Source: Acorus gramineus | Taxonomy: Eukaryota > Streptophyta > Magnoliopsida > Acorales > Acoraceae | Assembly: GCA_030737835.1 (NCBI GenBank) | Contig: CM060853.1 | Location: forward strand, 21,324,895-21,388,894 | Reading direction: 5' to 3' | Length of the DNA: 64,000 bases | Part shown: one piece after another, positions 37,401-48,148 of the stretch | Position numbering within the stretch: the first letter of the stretch is position 1 | Layout of the letters: each line of letters begins with the position of its first letter | Notes under the pieces: model-generated | Seen by the model: only the letters and a program-made list of their open reading frames with translations | Told to the model about the DNA's origin: nothing | Database searches by the model: none | Program-made: the position numbers and the translations under genes

Positions 37401-37952
37401 GCTAAAAGGAGAGACACAGATAAATAGTATCATATTCACTTTTGAGTCACTCAGTACTTCCAAACACAACGAAATTTAGTTAAATTACATCATCAATGTT
37501 TCTACAAAGGGGATGGATTTCTAACTAGTGTGCAAATTTGAAAATCCTTTGCAGAGTACGGTCTATCTGGGAAATCATCTATACAAGGCGACATTTATAG
37601 CTTCGGAATTTTGCTCCTCGAAACATTTACAGGAAGAAAGCCTACAGATGCGATGTTCAGTAGTGGATCAAGCATAAGGCAATGGGTGGACGAATCATTT
37701 CCCCATGCGATATTAAAGATTGCTGATGGCAATCTCTTCATGGATGACGAAGAAACTCACTCTGATGATGGTGATAATATCGAATTGGGAGATGCACAAG
37801 CCAAACACAAATGTTTGTCATCAGTACTAGAATTGGGCCTGATCTGTTCATCTGAAATGCCCAAGGAGAGAATGACTATGAAAGATGTGGTGGTGAGATT
37901 GAACAAGATCAAAATGAAGCTTGTTAGTCTAGCGCGAGCTTCCATACATTAA
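34472..37952 (+). pseudogene. RLK2: broken near-copy of RLK1
   Basis: Same architecture as RLK1: signal peptide from ATG 34472, LRRs, membrane helix (near 36540-36620), non-RD kinase with intact [19 protein letters not shown] and DFG. Exon 1 ends at 37237, intron 37238-37554, exon 2 37555-37952. Lesions: TAA at 35201-35203 in an LRR, where RLK1 has a sense codon, and a 1-nt deletion near 35371-35381 that shifts the frame until 35518. From 35518 to the intron the frame is open for nearly 600 codons. The C-terminus is altered: RLK1 ends ELVSVT, here KLVSLARASIH. The TATA box (34422-34428) is kept, so a transcript may still form. The first 700 coding bases are almost identical to RLK1. Confidence 0.92.
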
Positions 37953-40206
37953 GAGCTTAACAAAGGAAAGAAGATCAGTGCTTTAAAAAGACTACTAATG
38001 TTTTTCTTATCCCCCTAAGCTGCCTCGATGGTATTCGATAATCGATATAGATGTTATACTAGAATAAATAACAATAAAGAATTTTCTATTTGATTATATT
38101 TTCTTATTATTCTCATTGGATAACATATCATTTCTCCGTTGTTGTTCGGCTCAACTTAAATAAAATAAGGGCAAAATTGGTCTAGCTCCCTGAAAACGTA
38201 TGAAAATCGGAAATAGTTCCTGTAAAATTGATAAATCCCCTCATGTCCCTGTCTTATTAGATAATCTTTATTTTAGTCCCTATAAGTAACTAGATATGTG
38301 ATTAACCCTAACCATACATGGTAAATTACTGTTACACCATTTTAAAATTTATTTTATTTGTTAGAAAAAATCGATATAACTCCCTTAAAAGTTTATGAAA
38401 ATCGAAAAAAGTCCTTATGAGATTTAAAAATCGTCTTAACTCCCTAAAATCTTTTAAAAATCATAAAAAATCCATGTGATTATCTAAAAATATATACAGA
38501 TTTATTTAAACTTTATTAAACAAATTATAGTTTTATAGTCAAAGTGTTATGCTTTTTATTGCTAGTAATTTTGAGTTAAGAATGTATTATAGAATTTTGA
38601 TTTGATTTTTAAATTGTTTTCTCTACTGATTTTGTAATGGAGTTAATGAAACTGTAATTTTTTTTTGTTCAGTCTCTGTAATGAGATTGAAGAGAGAAAA
38701 ATATTGAAAAATGACTTAATTTTGTAGATCAATTGATGTTCGACGGATTTTTTTTGTTTTTTACAAATGAGGATGATATTTCAGGACATGAGAATGTTGA
38801 AAAATGACAGAAGTATTTTTGTCTTACAAAATAACTAAATCTGATTTTATAAAATTTGCAAAGACTGAATCCAATTTTAGTAAGTTTATGAAGACTTATT
38901 TTAATATACTCTTGACCAGGGGACTAAATTCGTTAACCATATACACTTTATGGGGATCTATGATGATTTTCTGATTTTAAAGGGACTTTTTGTGATTTCA
39001 AGGAGTTAAGAAGATTTTTTCCATAAAATAAAGATGAATGTTAGATAGATAAATATTTTTAAATTTTTAAATGATAATTCTACATTTGTAAAGAGTGCTT
39101 ATGTTTAATAATATATGTAAGAGTTGTGGTTATTAAAATTTTTTTTCTCATTAGTTCATTTGTGATAATGCTTAGGTTTACACGTGTGATGTTATCCGCT
39201 TTCTTTACCTGTAGATACAGTTTTAAAAGGCGTTACATATGTAAGATTTATGCTCACACATAAACAAGTCACCCTCGCTAGTCGACGTGGAACTAAACCA
39301 TGAGCTTGGTCTCACCTCACTTTCATTGGGCCTATTAGGCTCCTGACCTGTTGATCTAGACCACCACAAAATGAATGGCGTGGAATACATGTGACTGAAC
39401 CTCCAATTAGCCCCTAAAAATCATTAGAAGAAATACCGGACCAACTTGGTTCCCAAATGCAGGCTTCAGCAATTCAGCTGTGTAAAATATTCTTCTATAG
39501 ACATTCCCTAATGAAAGATCAACATCCATGAAATATACCTTGGACAGCTTTTCGCTGTCTTAGGAAACTCCATCAAGGGCTGGATCTTCAGGACTTTGAG
39601 CAAAACAAATTTAACATGGATGCATCCCAATCACTTTTAGGGCGGTGACATGACTCAAATCTAATACAAGCTACCATTTGAAGATAAAACCAGACAATCT
39701 TCGAACAAGACCTTGCAATGATAGTCCCCACATCTAAAAACTTACAGCAAAACAAGTAACTCCCTTTTGAATGCTTAAATGATCAACCCAGGAAACATGC
39801 ATGGGCAATGAATTGTGCAGAAGGAAATCAATGCTTTGCAAAAGAGGACTGGAATCTTATTGCCATCAGGAAGGGGAAACCATGAAAATATCACAATGCA
39901 GCCTGCGATACGATCAGTGCTCAAAGCCCTTGCGCAATACCCCAACATCATTTGGCAACATGTTTACTCTAGACACAGTGGGTGACGACAAAGTTAGAAT
40001 GATCTTAGTGTTAAAGAAAACCAATGTTTCATTTGGCAACAAGTTACATGAGAATGGTGTTAGAATGCTACAATATAAACCGCACTGTTCCTGGAAATTT
40101 CAGATCCTGACATGTAATATACTTTCAAAAAAAAATATGTGGATTTTTCAGGGGGAAAAAAAAGAATAGGCAAGTAATTTGGTATGCTGACGACATGGTA
40201 CCAGGT
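37953..40206. other. Downstream spacer of RLK2
   Basis: RLK2 3' UTR, an 854-bp transposon, AT-rich DNA and the single block-B copy (about 39628-40095) of the 512-bp repeat unit. No gene seen. Confidence 0.55.
38169..39022. mobile_element. 854-bp MULE-type non-autonomous element
   Basis: Flanked by perfect 9-bp duplication ATAAAATAA (38160-38168, 39023-39031). The block A paralogue near 31640-31660 reads ...AAATAAAATAAAGAT... without interruption, an empty site that proves insertion after the block duplication. The ends are imperfect inverted repeats (GGGCAAAATTGG; read inward from the right GGAAAAAATCTT), and both arms repeat AACTCC-containing phrases. No coding capacity. A 9-bp duplication fits Mutator-like elements. 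Confidence 0.85.
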
Positions 40207-40902
40207 TCATATATTGTGGCTGTCGGATCCAAGCAGTCTGTCTTCCTCCTTTGGCATCTCGCCCATAGCAACTTGTAAGCTCGGCTTGAGCGCGATCTTA
40301 TTCCACTCATTATCGACTCGAAAGAAGATCCATTGGAAGCGGAGCAAGATCTCTAATGCCGTTATTGTGAAAATGGTCATGTAGTTATGTCAGAGATGAG
40401 CCAAAAGCTTCTATGTCCATATGCACCGAAGAATTAAGTTGCTTAAAATAGCCCAATAATAAATCTGCAATCTCATAGGTGCTACACGTTAAACAAGAAA
40501 CCACACTTGGTCTTTGTCAACAGTTGAAGAATTCAATCAGCCAATTTACAAACACTTACCCATTGTCTTCCATCCAATATGGTTGAACAAAGACCTGGAT
40601 TTTTGAACTTGAATATCCAGGAAAAGACACTGCCAGAGAATAATATAGTTAATAACCACGCAAGGATGGTGAAATTACCTGCCTTTTGAGGAATGTTTGT
40701 GAATGAAAAAAGAAAGAAAGAATAAAACCAACGCACCTCAAGTCCCAGTCTCGGGTCACATCCCAGTAGAATGAATACAAAGAGTTTATCATGCTAGAGA
40801 GTAGCCGGAGAGGACGGTAGAAATTGGTCCAGTTATCAGGGAGGACATGGTATTTGGTGGCAGAAAGAAACATAATGGGGACTGCTGTTGAATATTTTAA
40901 GG
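40207..40902 (-). pseudogene. EXS-domain protein pseudogene, block B
   Basis: Three consecutive exons of an EXS-domain gene: 40902-40737 (LPDNWTNFYRPLRLL, NSLYSFYWDVTRDWDL), 40629-40560 (WIFKFKNP..CSTILDGRQW) and 40464-40207. Splice sites and phases fit. The last exon has TAG at 40413-40411 where block A has TAC (WTYKLSAH), so the domain end is lost. No earlier exons are found before the NDUFA9 copy begins at about 41197. The family contains PHO1-like and Golgi ERD1/SYG1-like proteins; this piece resembles the short plant EXS proteins without an SPX domain, which I infer from memory only. Confidence 0.83.
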
Positions 40903-41376
40903 CTGCAAATACAGGAAGAATAGAATCAATAATCAGTGAAGAGCAAACAGATTAATTTGTATATTACTATGTAAAACATCAACAGATTAAGGCACAGAAC
41001 TAGCTGCAGATGAAATTACATTTCATATGGCATGATACATCTATATAGATATTGAAAAGAGTGTTTGCAACATCAACAAAAACCCAATATGACTGGATTT
41101 GACACAAAAGTTCTTCAAACAATTGAAAACAGAAATATGACTATCCCCCAGCCTTGAATAGCAACATAGCAGAGTAGTTCTTCAGGAGTTGAACATGGTT
41201 GGATTTCCAAATTAAAAGATAGCAAAACAAAAGGGAAAAAGAAGGCAAACAAAAAGCCCTCCATGAATGATGCAAAAAACAGAGCAATCTAAGATTCCTA
41301 TGTCACTCATGTAAACATGAATTCAACATTGTCGTTCAGACTTCAGTTTATGATGAGTGGTATGTTAGATGAATGA

Positions 41377-42070
41377 TAATTCTGCCGTAGAATCGAATGG
41401 AATCTCGACTGGATGATTCAACATGATACCACGTTGTGGAGTTTTAAAAGAACAGTTGCATTATAGAAAGAAATCAGGTAGCTTCACAAATGACCCCCAT
41501 GTATTGCCACATCAAAAACATGTTGGGAAACTACTTGCGGAAGCCATCAATAAAATACGAGATCATACACAAGAACGGAACACCATCACAGGAAGAATAC
41601 AAAAATACGTGGTTCGGCCTAGGCCTACATCCACGGAGCGAAAACTGAGAATCCACTATAGTAACTGAGATACAAAAAAGCCTTACAAACTCTCTTTCAT
41701 GGAGTTACCCTCTCTTGAACCCTCTCAACCTCTCTCCTAGGATCTCTACATTTTATCTATGCTAGCCATGCCAACTTTTACCCTGAAACCCTAAGAAAAT
41801 ATTTATATGAATAAATAACTTTCTTCTCTAAATAATCTTCTAACAAACAAATCTGTAACAAACAAATTTGTTTCCCTGATTTTAGGAGATTCACTTTACA
41901 TCTTAATTAAGATCAAATCTTAACTAATTAGCAATTAAGTATTCACCCTAATATGGTTTCATCATGGCCATTCAATGTTGATACATCGGATCGAAACATA
42001 ATCCCAACAAAACAGACTCTAAAGGAAAACAGGATGATGGTGAAGATTTCTTTGAGAATGCAACCCACCA

Positions 42071-42101
<31 letters not shown>

Positions 42102-42103
42102 AA
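41377..42103 (+). mobile_element. Poly(A)-tailed retroposed segment in the NDUFA9 copy
   Basis: Absent from the parent at about 17070. Ends with 28 A (42076-42103) and is flanked by GATGAATGA (41368-41376) and GATGGATGA (42104-42112), a 9-bp duplication with one mismatch. A poly(A) tail and such flanks point to LINE-type target-primed retroposition. Without the inner LTR the insert is about 235 bp and has a short open frame (..KKSGSFTNDPHVLPHQK..) running into the tail, which I cannot assign to a family. It may be a 5'-truncated LINE or a processed transcript fragment. Confidence 0.75.
41521..42009 (+). mobile_element. Solo LTR, 489 bp
   Basis: Starts TGTTGGGA and ends TCCCAACA, a perfect 8-bp terminal inverted repeat with TG...CA ends. 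Flanked by a perfect 5-bp duplication AAACA (41516-41520, 42010-42014). Contains ACGTGGTTCGGCCT..GCCTACATCCACGG, a phrase I associate with plant LTR elements. No internal domain and no second LTR, so it is a solo LTR left by recombination. It interrupts the poly(A)-tailed insert, hence is younger than it. Confidence 0.88.
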
Positions 42104-44266
42104 GATGGATGAAATATCAGAGAAATGCTACAACATGATGAGGGAACACAATTTATTACGAGTTCCACTAAGTTCATCATTGTAAGTCATCAACTTCCCA
42201 ATGTGGTTGCCACGCTGTTTCATGAGATCCTCTAGAATTTCCTATGCATTTCCTACAATGTCAACAGTGTGTGTTGACTATTTCTAGTTTGTTAAAACTG
42301 AATCAAATTTGTATATCAAATGCAGGCTCTCGGATGCATATTACTATATAAGATGGCATGCTTCAGATAACTATGCATCAGCTACATGCTATGCAAAAGT
42401 TGCTGTACTCAAGTCCAGCCAACTATTTGAAGTGACTGAATTCAACCATATTTTTATGACTTTAATAATGACCATAACTAAAAGTACCCAAAAAATGTCA
42501 TATATTGCTCAGGAAATGTAAAATTTATTAATCATCAAAACAAATTTATTTTGAAGAAAATGGTAGACCAGCCAACACGATTCATTAAAATAAATTGGGA
42601 AAACAAGTCCAAATACGACAATGATTAATTTATATGTTGCAAAAAATATTTCATGTTTGTTTTAAGATTTTAGGAAAGATGGAAACAATAAAAAGGCAAT
42701 ACCCAGTGACAAGAGATCATCAGTTACTAATGCGACTTTTAGCCTTCTAAATGTTTAAAGGAAGAAAATTGAACTTGCAGTATTTATATATTCTGCAAGG
42801 AACAAAAGGGAAAGAGAACGACCTCAGGTAGTTCTCCTAGAATAGCTTCTTCAGCAGCAGCTTTCGCTCTTAGCATTCGGGATGGAGAGGAAAGAGATGC
42901 TCCTAAGCAGGAAACTTGTATAAATCTCATAATACCACCATGTTCTTTGGCAATCTAGATGAAAGTAGAAAATGTCACTTAAAATATCAACAAAGATCAA
43001 GAAAATTCAATATTGATAGTGTAGATTTGATAATATCTTCAATGTATAATTAACCAATTTAATGAACAAACACCCAGAAAAAGGTGAAGAACAGATGAAG
43101 CATTCACCATTGCTAGTTGAACAGCCATATCACGATTCACCTCCTCAAAACTATCGTTCCTCGTGTCATACTTCCTCCCTGAAACCAAAGCCAAACCAAC
43201 ATGTCCTCAAACACCCCTCATAATCCTTTCTACCCTATCTAAAGTTCCAACCAAAAGTCACACACCAATTAGATGAAGAACCACATTGGCCTTAGCCATA
43301 GCAGCCTTGATCGAACTCTCATTCCTCGGATCATATTTCATCGGCACTTCCTGAACCAATCAAGCAGGATAATGAAATTGCAAAATGAGACAGCATAACA
43401 GCATAATCATGTGAAACGAGGCAAAGATAAAAAATTTTATCGATGCCTGACCCAAATCACCCATAAGTTTGAGATGCCGGTGGCAATCCTCAGATCCCTG
43501 GAACGGGACAAGCACTTGAGAACCCATTTTAGCTGAATAAAAGGAAAATAAACATAATCACCACAGTACATACCTTCACAAAAATAAAATATATACTTGA
43601 ATGAATTGAATACACACCTTCTTACATGTTCCCTAATCGATTACGTACTCACCTAACTGCCCTAACCTAAAATATACTCAAATAGAGAAATCATATATTT
43701 GATTAGGACCGTAAGAATGACTGAGTGTGTCAGCGCCCTTCACAATAACAACTTCCCAAGACAATAGAAACTTAAACTCGCGAGGTCAGAGGGACTCACC
43801 GAGGTGCTGAACTACATAACGACCAAGGAACCACCATCGCTCCAAACACAGTCGCAACAATTCCACTGCTCACACCAAATTCAGTCAGCATTTCCATTTT
43901 TCAAGGCAAATTATCAAACAAAACACACGATATGAACCTGACGGAGGACCTCCCGCCGGTGCCCTTGCGGACGAGATGGCCGACGCCCTTCGGCGCCAGT
44001 GTCGATCCATAGGAAAGGGTCTCGATGCCCGAATTTGAGATAGAGAGGGGGTTGAAGACCCTAGAAATTGAGATCCTGTAAAACGCTAGAAAGAGAGGAT
44101 GAAGAGAGAGAGGCGGAGTGGTCGAGCAGCTGAGGCACCGATTAACATGTTTGGGATATGAATAAAAAAGGAGATTCGGCTTATATATTAATTAATTTTA
44201 AATATTATATACTATAGTACAGATATGTGTAATTTTTATATACATGTATATAGGTTGGGATTTTAA

Positions 44267-45395
44267 TAAGGATAATTTGTACTTTTAGATCCCTTGAAAT
44301 GGATATTGACAGAAGTAACCCTATCCATCGAATATTTACAAAACTAATCCTGTTGAACCGATCAGCGCTACCACGTCAATGTTGATATTTTTTTTTTGAA
44401 TTTTTGTACTGGAGACGAATTATATATAATCAATCTCCAGTATAAATTTTCGGTGCCCCATGAAGATACTGGAGACGAATTATATATAATCAGTCTCCAA
44501 CACAAATTTTTGACACCCCCCTTAAAAGACACTGGAGATGGATTATATATAATGATTCTCCTGAATATTGATTATATATAATCAGTCTCCAGTACATTTC
44601 GATCTTAATTTTTTTTATTTTTTTTGTGTATTTTTGTTTGTTGTATAAATTAATGGTTTTCTCAAACATAGATATGAAAATCCTACTCGAACACTCATAT
44701 AATGAAACAACTTAAATGAAATAAAACTTAAGTCTCATAAATATAATCACTCTACCCTTGTTCAATATGTCACGAGATATACATGTTTAATTTGGATGAC
44801 ATTAGGATATACCATCTGATGTAGAGGCCATCGACATACATAAAAATGCATAAATAATAAATATTTCTTAAGTCCCATAAATACAATTGTCCAAATATTT
44901 TCATAAATCCATTTTTTTTAACTTTGGCATCTCCGTTAGATGGTATATCCTAATGCCATCCAAATTGAACATGTGTATCTCGTGACATATTAAACAGGGG
45001 TGGAGTGATTTAGTTATAGGATTTAAGTTTTATTTCATTATATGTGTGTTCAAACAGGATTTTCATATCTGTGTTTGAGAAAACCATCAATTTATACAAC
45101 AAAAAAAAAAAAAAAAAAAATCAGAAAAAATAGTATGGTAGAAATGTACTGAAGGCTGATTATATATAATCAATCTTCAGGCATCTCCAGTGTCTTCGAG
45201 GGGGTGCTGAAAATTTTTACTGGAGACTGATTATATATAATCCGTCTCCAGTACAAAAATTAAAAAAAAAAAATCAGCGCTGACGTGGTAGCACCGACCG
45301 AGTCAACGGGATTAGTTTTTACAAATATTCGATGGGTGATGCTATTTCTATCAATATTCATTTTAGAGGGGCTAAAAATACAAATTATCCTTTTT
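44267..45395. mobile_element. Foldback (long inverted repeat) element with palindromic subrepeats
   Basis: The left arm (44267-about 44830) is inverted in the right arm (about 44930-45395). Matching pieces include AAGGATAATTTGTA at both outer ends, CAGCGCT..ACCACGT/ACGTGGTAGC, the GGAGAC..TTATATATAATC stretches, TTTTCTCAAACA.AGATATGAAAATCCT and ATTAGGATATACCATCT. Arms of about 460-560 bp surround a loop of about 100 bp. The perfect 14-bp palindrome GATTATATATAATC, or a one-base variant, recurs at about 44416, 44477, 44540, 44569, 45158 and 45227. No ORF of significance. Target duplication unresolved. Could be a large MITE; transcription would give a long hairpin RNA. Confidence 0.82.
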
Positions 45396-45733
45396 ATAAA
45401 TATGCGAATAATTTCTGAAAAAAAACTAATCATATTTTCATTAGTCAAATCGGATAATACCAATTGTTTACTTGTATAATTTAATGAATGAGTGAGCATT
45501 GATTAATGATTACGAAGCTCCCCTTCGTGTAGCAAACAAAGTACACCATGATAGTATATAATTTTTGCTTATTATTTGCTTATTCAGTATAAAACTTGAT
45601 AAGTATTCTTTGATAATTTAAAATAAATTTTGATAATTTTTGTGGGTGCTTACACGGGTTCGGAATCTCTATTTTAGTAAAACAGAGAAACTCTGTTCTC
45701 TCCAATCAACGAACGACGCGTGACTGTATGGGG

Positions 45734-45749
45734 CACGTGATCGCACGTG
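45734..45749. promoter_or_regulatory. Twin G-boxes
   Basis: Two perfect CACGTG hexamers (45734-45739, 45744-45749) lie 10 bp apart, one helical turn. They precede a C-rich, intron-like stretch (45890-46200) on the plus strand that looks like a 5' leader, but no coding gene follows on that strand. G-boxes bind bZIP/bHLH factors; function here is inferred only. Confidence 0.45.
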
Positions 45750-46441
45750 AGAGACTTGATGGAAGATGCATTCAACCACTCCGTCCACTCCGTCAGTTCC
45801 TCTCATTTGCCTCTGTTTCAAAGAAAAGAAAAATAAAAAAACCCTGTTCATGCAAACGAAAGACCAAAATAAAAAACCCTCTTCACAACCACCCTTGATT
45901 TCGCTCTTCAATCCCGACGCCGTTGCCGTCGCCGTCGCCCCTCAGTCCCGACGTTTTCACCGCAGCCTCGCACACCCTTTCAGTGAGCTGGGTTTGGGCA
46001 TTGGGTATTTTTTTGTGATTTTTTTTTGGGTTTCATTTGTAGATTTCATATGAGTTTGTAGATCTGATGTGGGTTTGTATATTTGATCTGAGTTTGTAGA
46101 TCTGGTCTGAATTCGTAGATCTCGTATGGGTTTTGAAATCTTTTTTTTCTTTCTCGGAGTTGTAGATCTGTTTGGTATGGATTTGTATATCTGATTTTTA
46201 TCTATGTAAGTGGAAGAGGAGGAATCTTTGTGGGAAATGTTTACTTGGTCTTGGACACAAGACCGACTTGATCAAAGTCCCAACCATTTTATTGTTGGAT
46301 TATTCTGTGTTGGATTTTCACATGTTTGATTTCTATGTATATCACAAATTTGGTCATCAGAGAGTTCAAATTTCACCTTCAAATTTCTTTATGGTTTCTT
46401 TGTTATATTAAATTAGTAAAACAAGTTGGGTATCAGAGAGT

Positions 46442-48148
46442 TCAAATTTCACCTTCAAATTGTTGTGGAAGCTCTTTGATATTTCTGTGATCAAGAACTT
46501 TTAGAACATGACAACACTGGATACCTATAAATTCAAATTTTTTGCAGCTACAACTGACTATCTCATTAGATGAATTATAAAAAATGGTTCTTTCACTGCC
46601 ACCATCTCTATGAATTTTGTACTCTATCATATGCCCCACCTCTCGATGAATGTAGATAGAAAAATTCAGAAATTTTTCATACTATGCTTGAAATAACTCA
46701 AAGATTTCTGGCGTGTAAACCTTTTCAACACATGTCATCATCAAAGAATGAAATGGAATTACTGGTACTGTATTCATCATCTTGAAATCAGCACTCTATT
46801 CACTTTCACGCCGATCATCCATAACCCTATCAAAATGCTGAAAGAAACGTAATGGATCATGCTTTGAGTTTAGGTAGCGTCTCAGAAGAGCATTGAAGCT
46901 TTCACTACGTTGTGTACTATTCATATCCGCGCAGAATGTGTTTTTCCCATACACGAGCCCATTTTTCCTTCTCGGCAAAAGTTTGTTGTAGACATTTATT
47001 ATCTCGAGGATTGTATTTTTCAAGCATGTTATCCCAAGCATCTAGGAATTCATCCTCTCTCTCGTACCCATAAATACAAGCATAGAATGAACTTCTAAAA
47101 ACTTCAATAGCATAAAGATGTTTAAGATATTTTGTTGCATTTTGGGTCAAGTGCCACACACATAGCCGATGATGAGTATCTAGTAGGACAACTGAAATAG
47201 CTTTAGCCATCGCCGCTGATTGATCTGTTAGAATAGTCTTTGGGCGTCTCCCTAACATTGCTTGAAGAAAAGTTTCAAATAACCAAATAAATGAGTCAGC
47301 TGTCTCATTGTAAAGCAATGCACCACCAAATACAATTGTTTGTCCATGATTATTCACTCCAACGAATAGTGCAAATGGTCTCCCGTGATTATTTGTGCGA
47401 TAGGTCGTGTCGAAACAAATTACATCACCATAATATGCATAATCGACAATAGACCTGGAATTGGCCGAAAACACATTGATTATTTGTTCATCGACATCAA
47501 ATTGCATTGAGTAAAAGACTGATGGATTTTGATGTTGCTTGTTGTTGAAATACTGAAAAAGAGCACCCGCAATACCGTTTTCCAATCTACTTTCCCTTTT
47601 GGTGCGCAAGTAAGACTTCACATCATTCAAGACAAATCAAGATTCCTTCTGTCTCCAACTTGTCCACTCATCAAATCTATAACGGTTTTTGATACCAATC
47701 CTGACCCATTTATAATATCAACCTGAGTGGCTTGAGCCTTTTCAGTTTTTCTGTGAGACCTCAAATTATGATGCAAAGGGGTTATTACAAGATCATGATT
47801 ATGGTTTTCTTCAAATTTAGTGATACTATAATCACCAGAAGACTAATAAATAATAACCATATGTGTCTCACATCCTGTTCTTGTATCCGGCTGTGGGTGC
47901 AAGACTTTTCGCTTATCAATCCCTTTCATCCATTTTTTAGAACAACAAAATTTTCGCTTTCTCACTATCCCATTGGACTTCGATACACCACTTCTTCGGA
48001 TGCTGAACCCAACTGTTCTTGCACATGAGTTGTAAAATTGATATGCGCTGTCTTCAGAATCGAATGACATACCAACTTCAGGCACACCATTATAGTTACA
48101 TTCATCAATACACTCATTGTTTCCTTCCATGTTGATATCAATAATCAC
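46442..48148 (-). pseudogene. FAR1/FHY3-related (MULE-derived) protein pseudogene
   Basis: FAR1-related sequences are transcription factors derived from Mutator-like transposases. Order seen on the minus strand: FAR1 DNA-binding domain (from 48148; FDSEDSAYQFYNSCARTVGFS..R..), MULE transposase domain (47630-46917; DVICFDTTYRTN, GRPFALFVGVNNH, KTILTDQ..AM), a segment with CADMNSTQRSES (about 46960-46796) and a SWIM zinc finger (CSCKKFEFIGIQCCHVLKVL, 46640-46442). Lesions: TAG at 47845-47843, 1-nt deletion near 47630, frameshift near 46965, TAG at 46798-46796, TAG at 46684-46682; the C-terminus ends early after the SWIM domain. No terminal inverted repeats found, so I cannot say whether it was a host FRS gene or a MULE. 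Confidence 0.9.

Larger units (their letters stand above)
33947..40597 (+). repeat. Direct duplication block B (RLK2 block)
   Basis: Second copy of block A with RLK2, a single 512-bp-type unit and an EXS pseudogene. It is longer inside by an 854-bp element (38169-39022) and has a 25-bp local doubling near 34083-34133 (AGATAACAGTAGTTCTCTGTC). The right end is placed where homology to block A's EXS exon stops (33945 matches about 40597); the EXS gene and the NDUFA9 copy continue beyond. Confidence 0.85.
41197..44143 (-). pseudogene. Truncated copy of the NDUFA9 gene
   Basis: Duplicates the parent from 16899 to about 19680, same orientation, with introns, so it arose by DNA duplication rather than via mRNA. 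Exons 7 to 2 are recognisable (exon 7 about 42841-42957, exon 6 about 43108-43180, exon 4 about 43450-43540, exon 3 about 43798-43863). It lacks exons 8-12. Exon 1 has lost the start codon and donor region (about 50 bp deleted near 44115). Exon 3 has a 1-nt insertion in the GATGFLGR loop (AACCACCAT for AACCCCGT). A 727-bp poly(A)-tailed insertion lies in its partial last intron. Not expected to make protein; antisense or siRNA effects on the parent would be speculation. Confidence 0.93.

Noticed and set aside
45766-46053. 95-codon plus-strand frame after the G-boxes
   Set aside because: Low-complexity, no domain, interrupted by leader-like and intron-like sequence; not a supportable gene.
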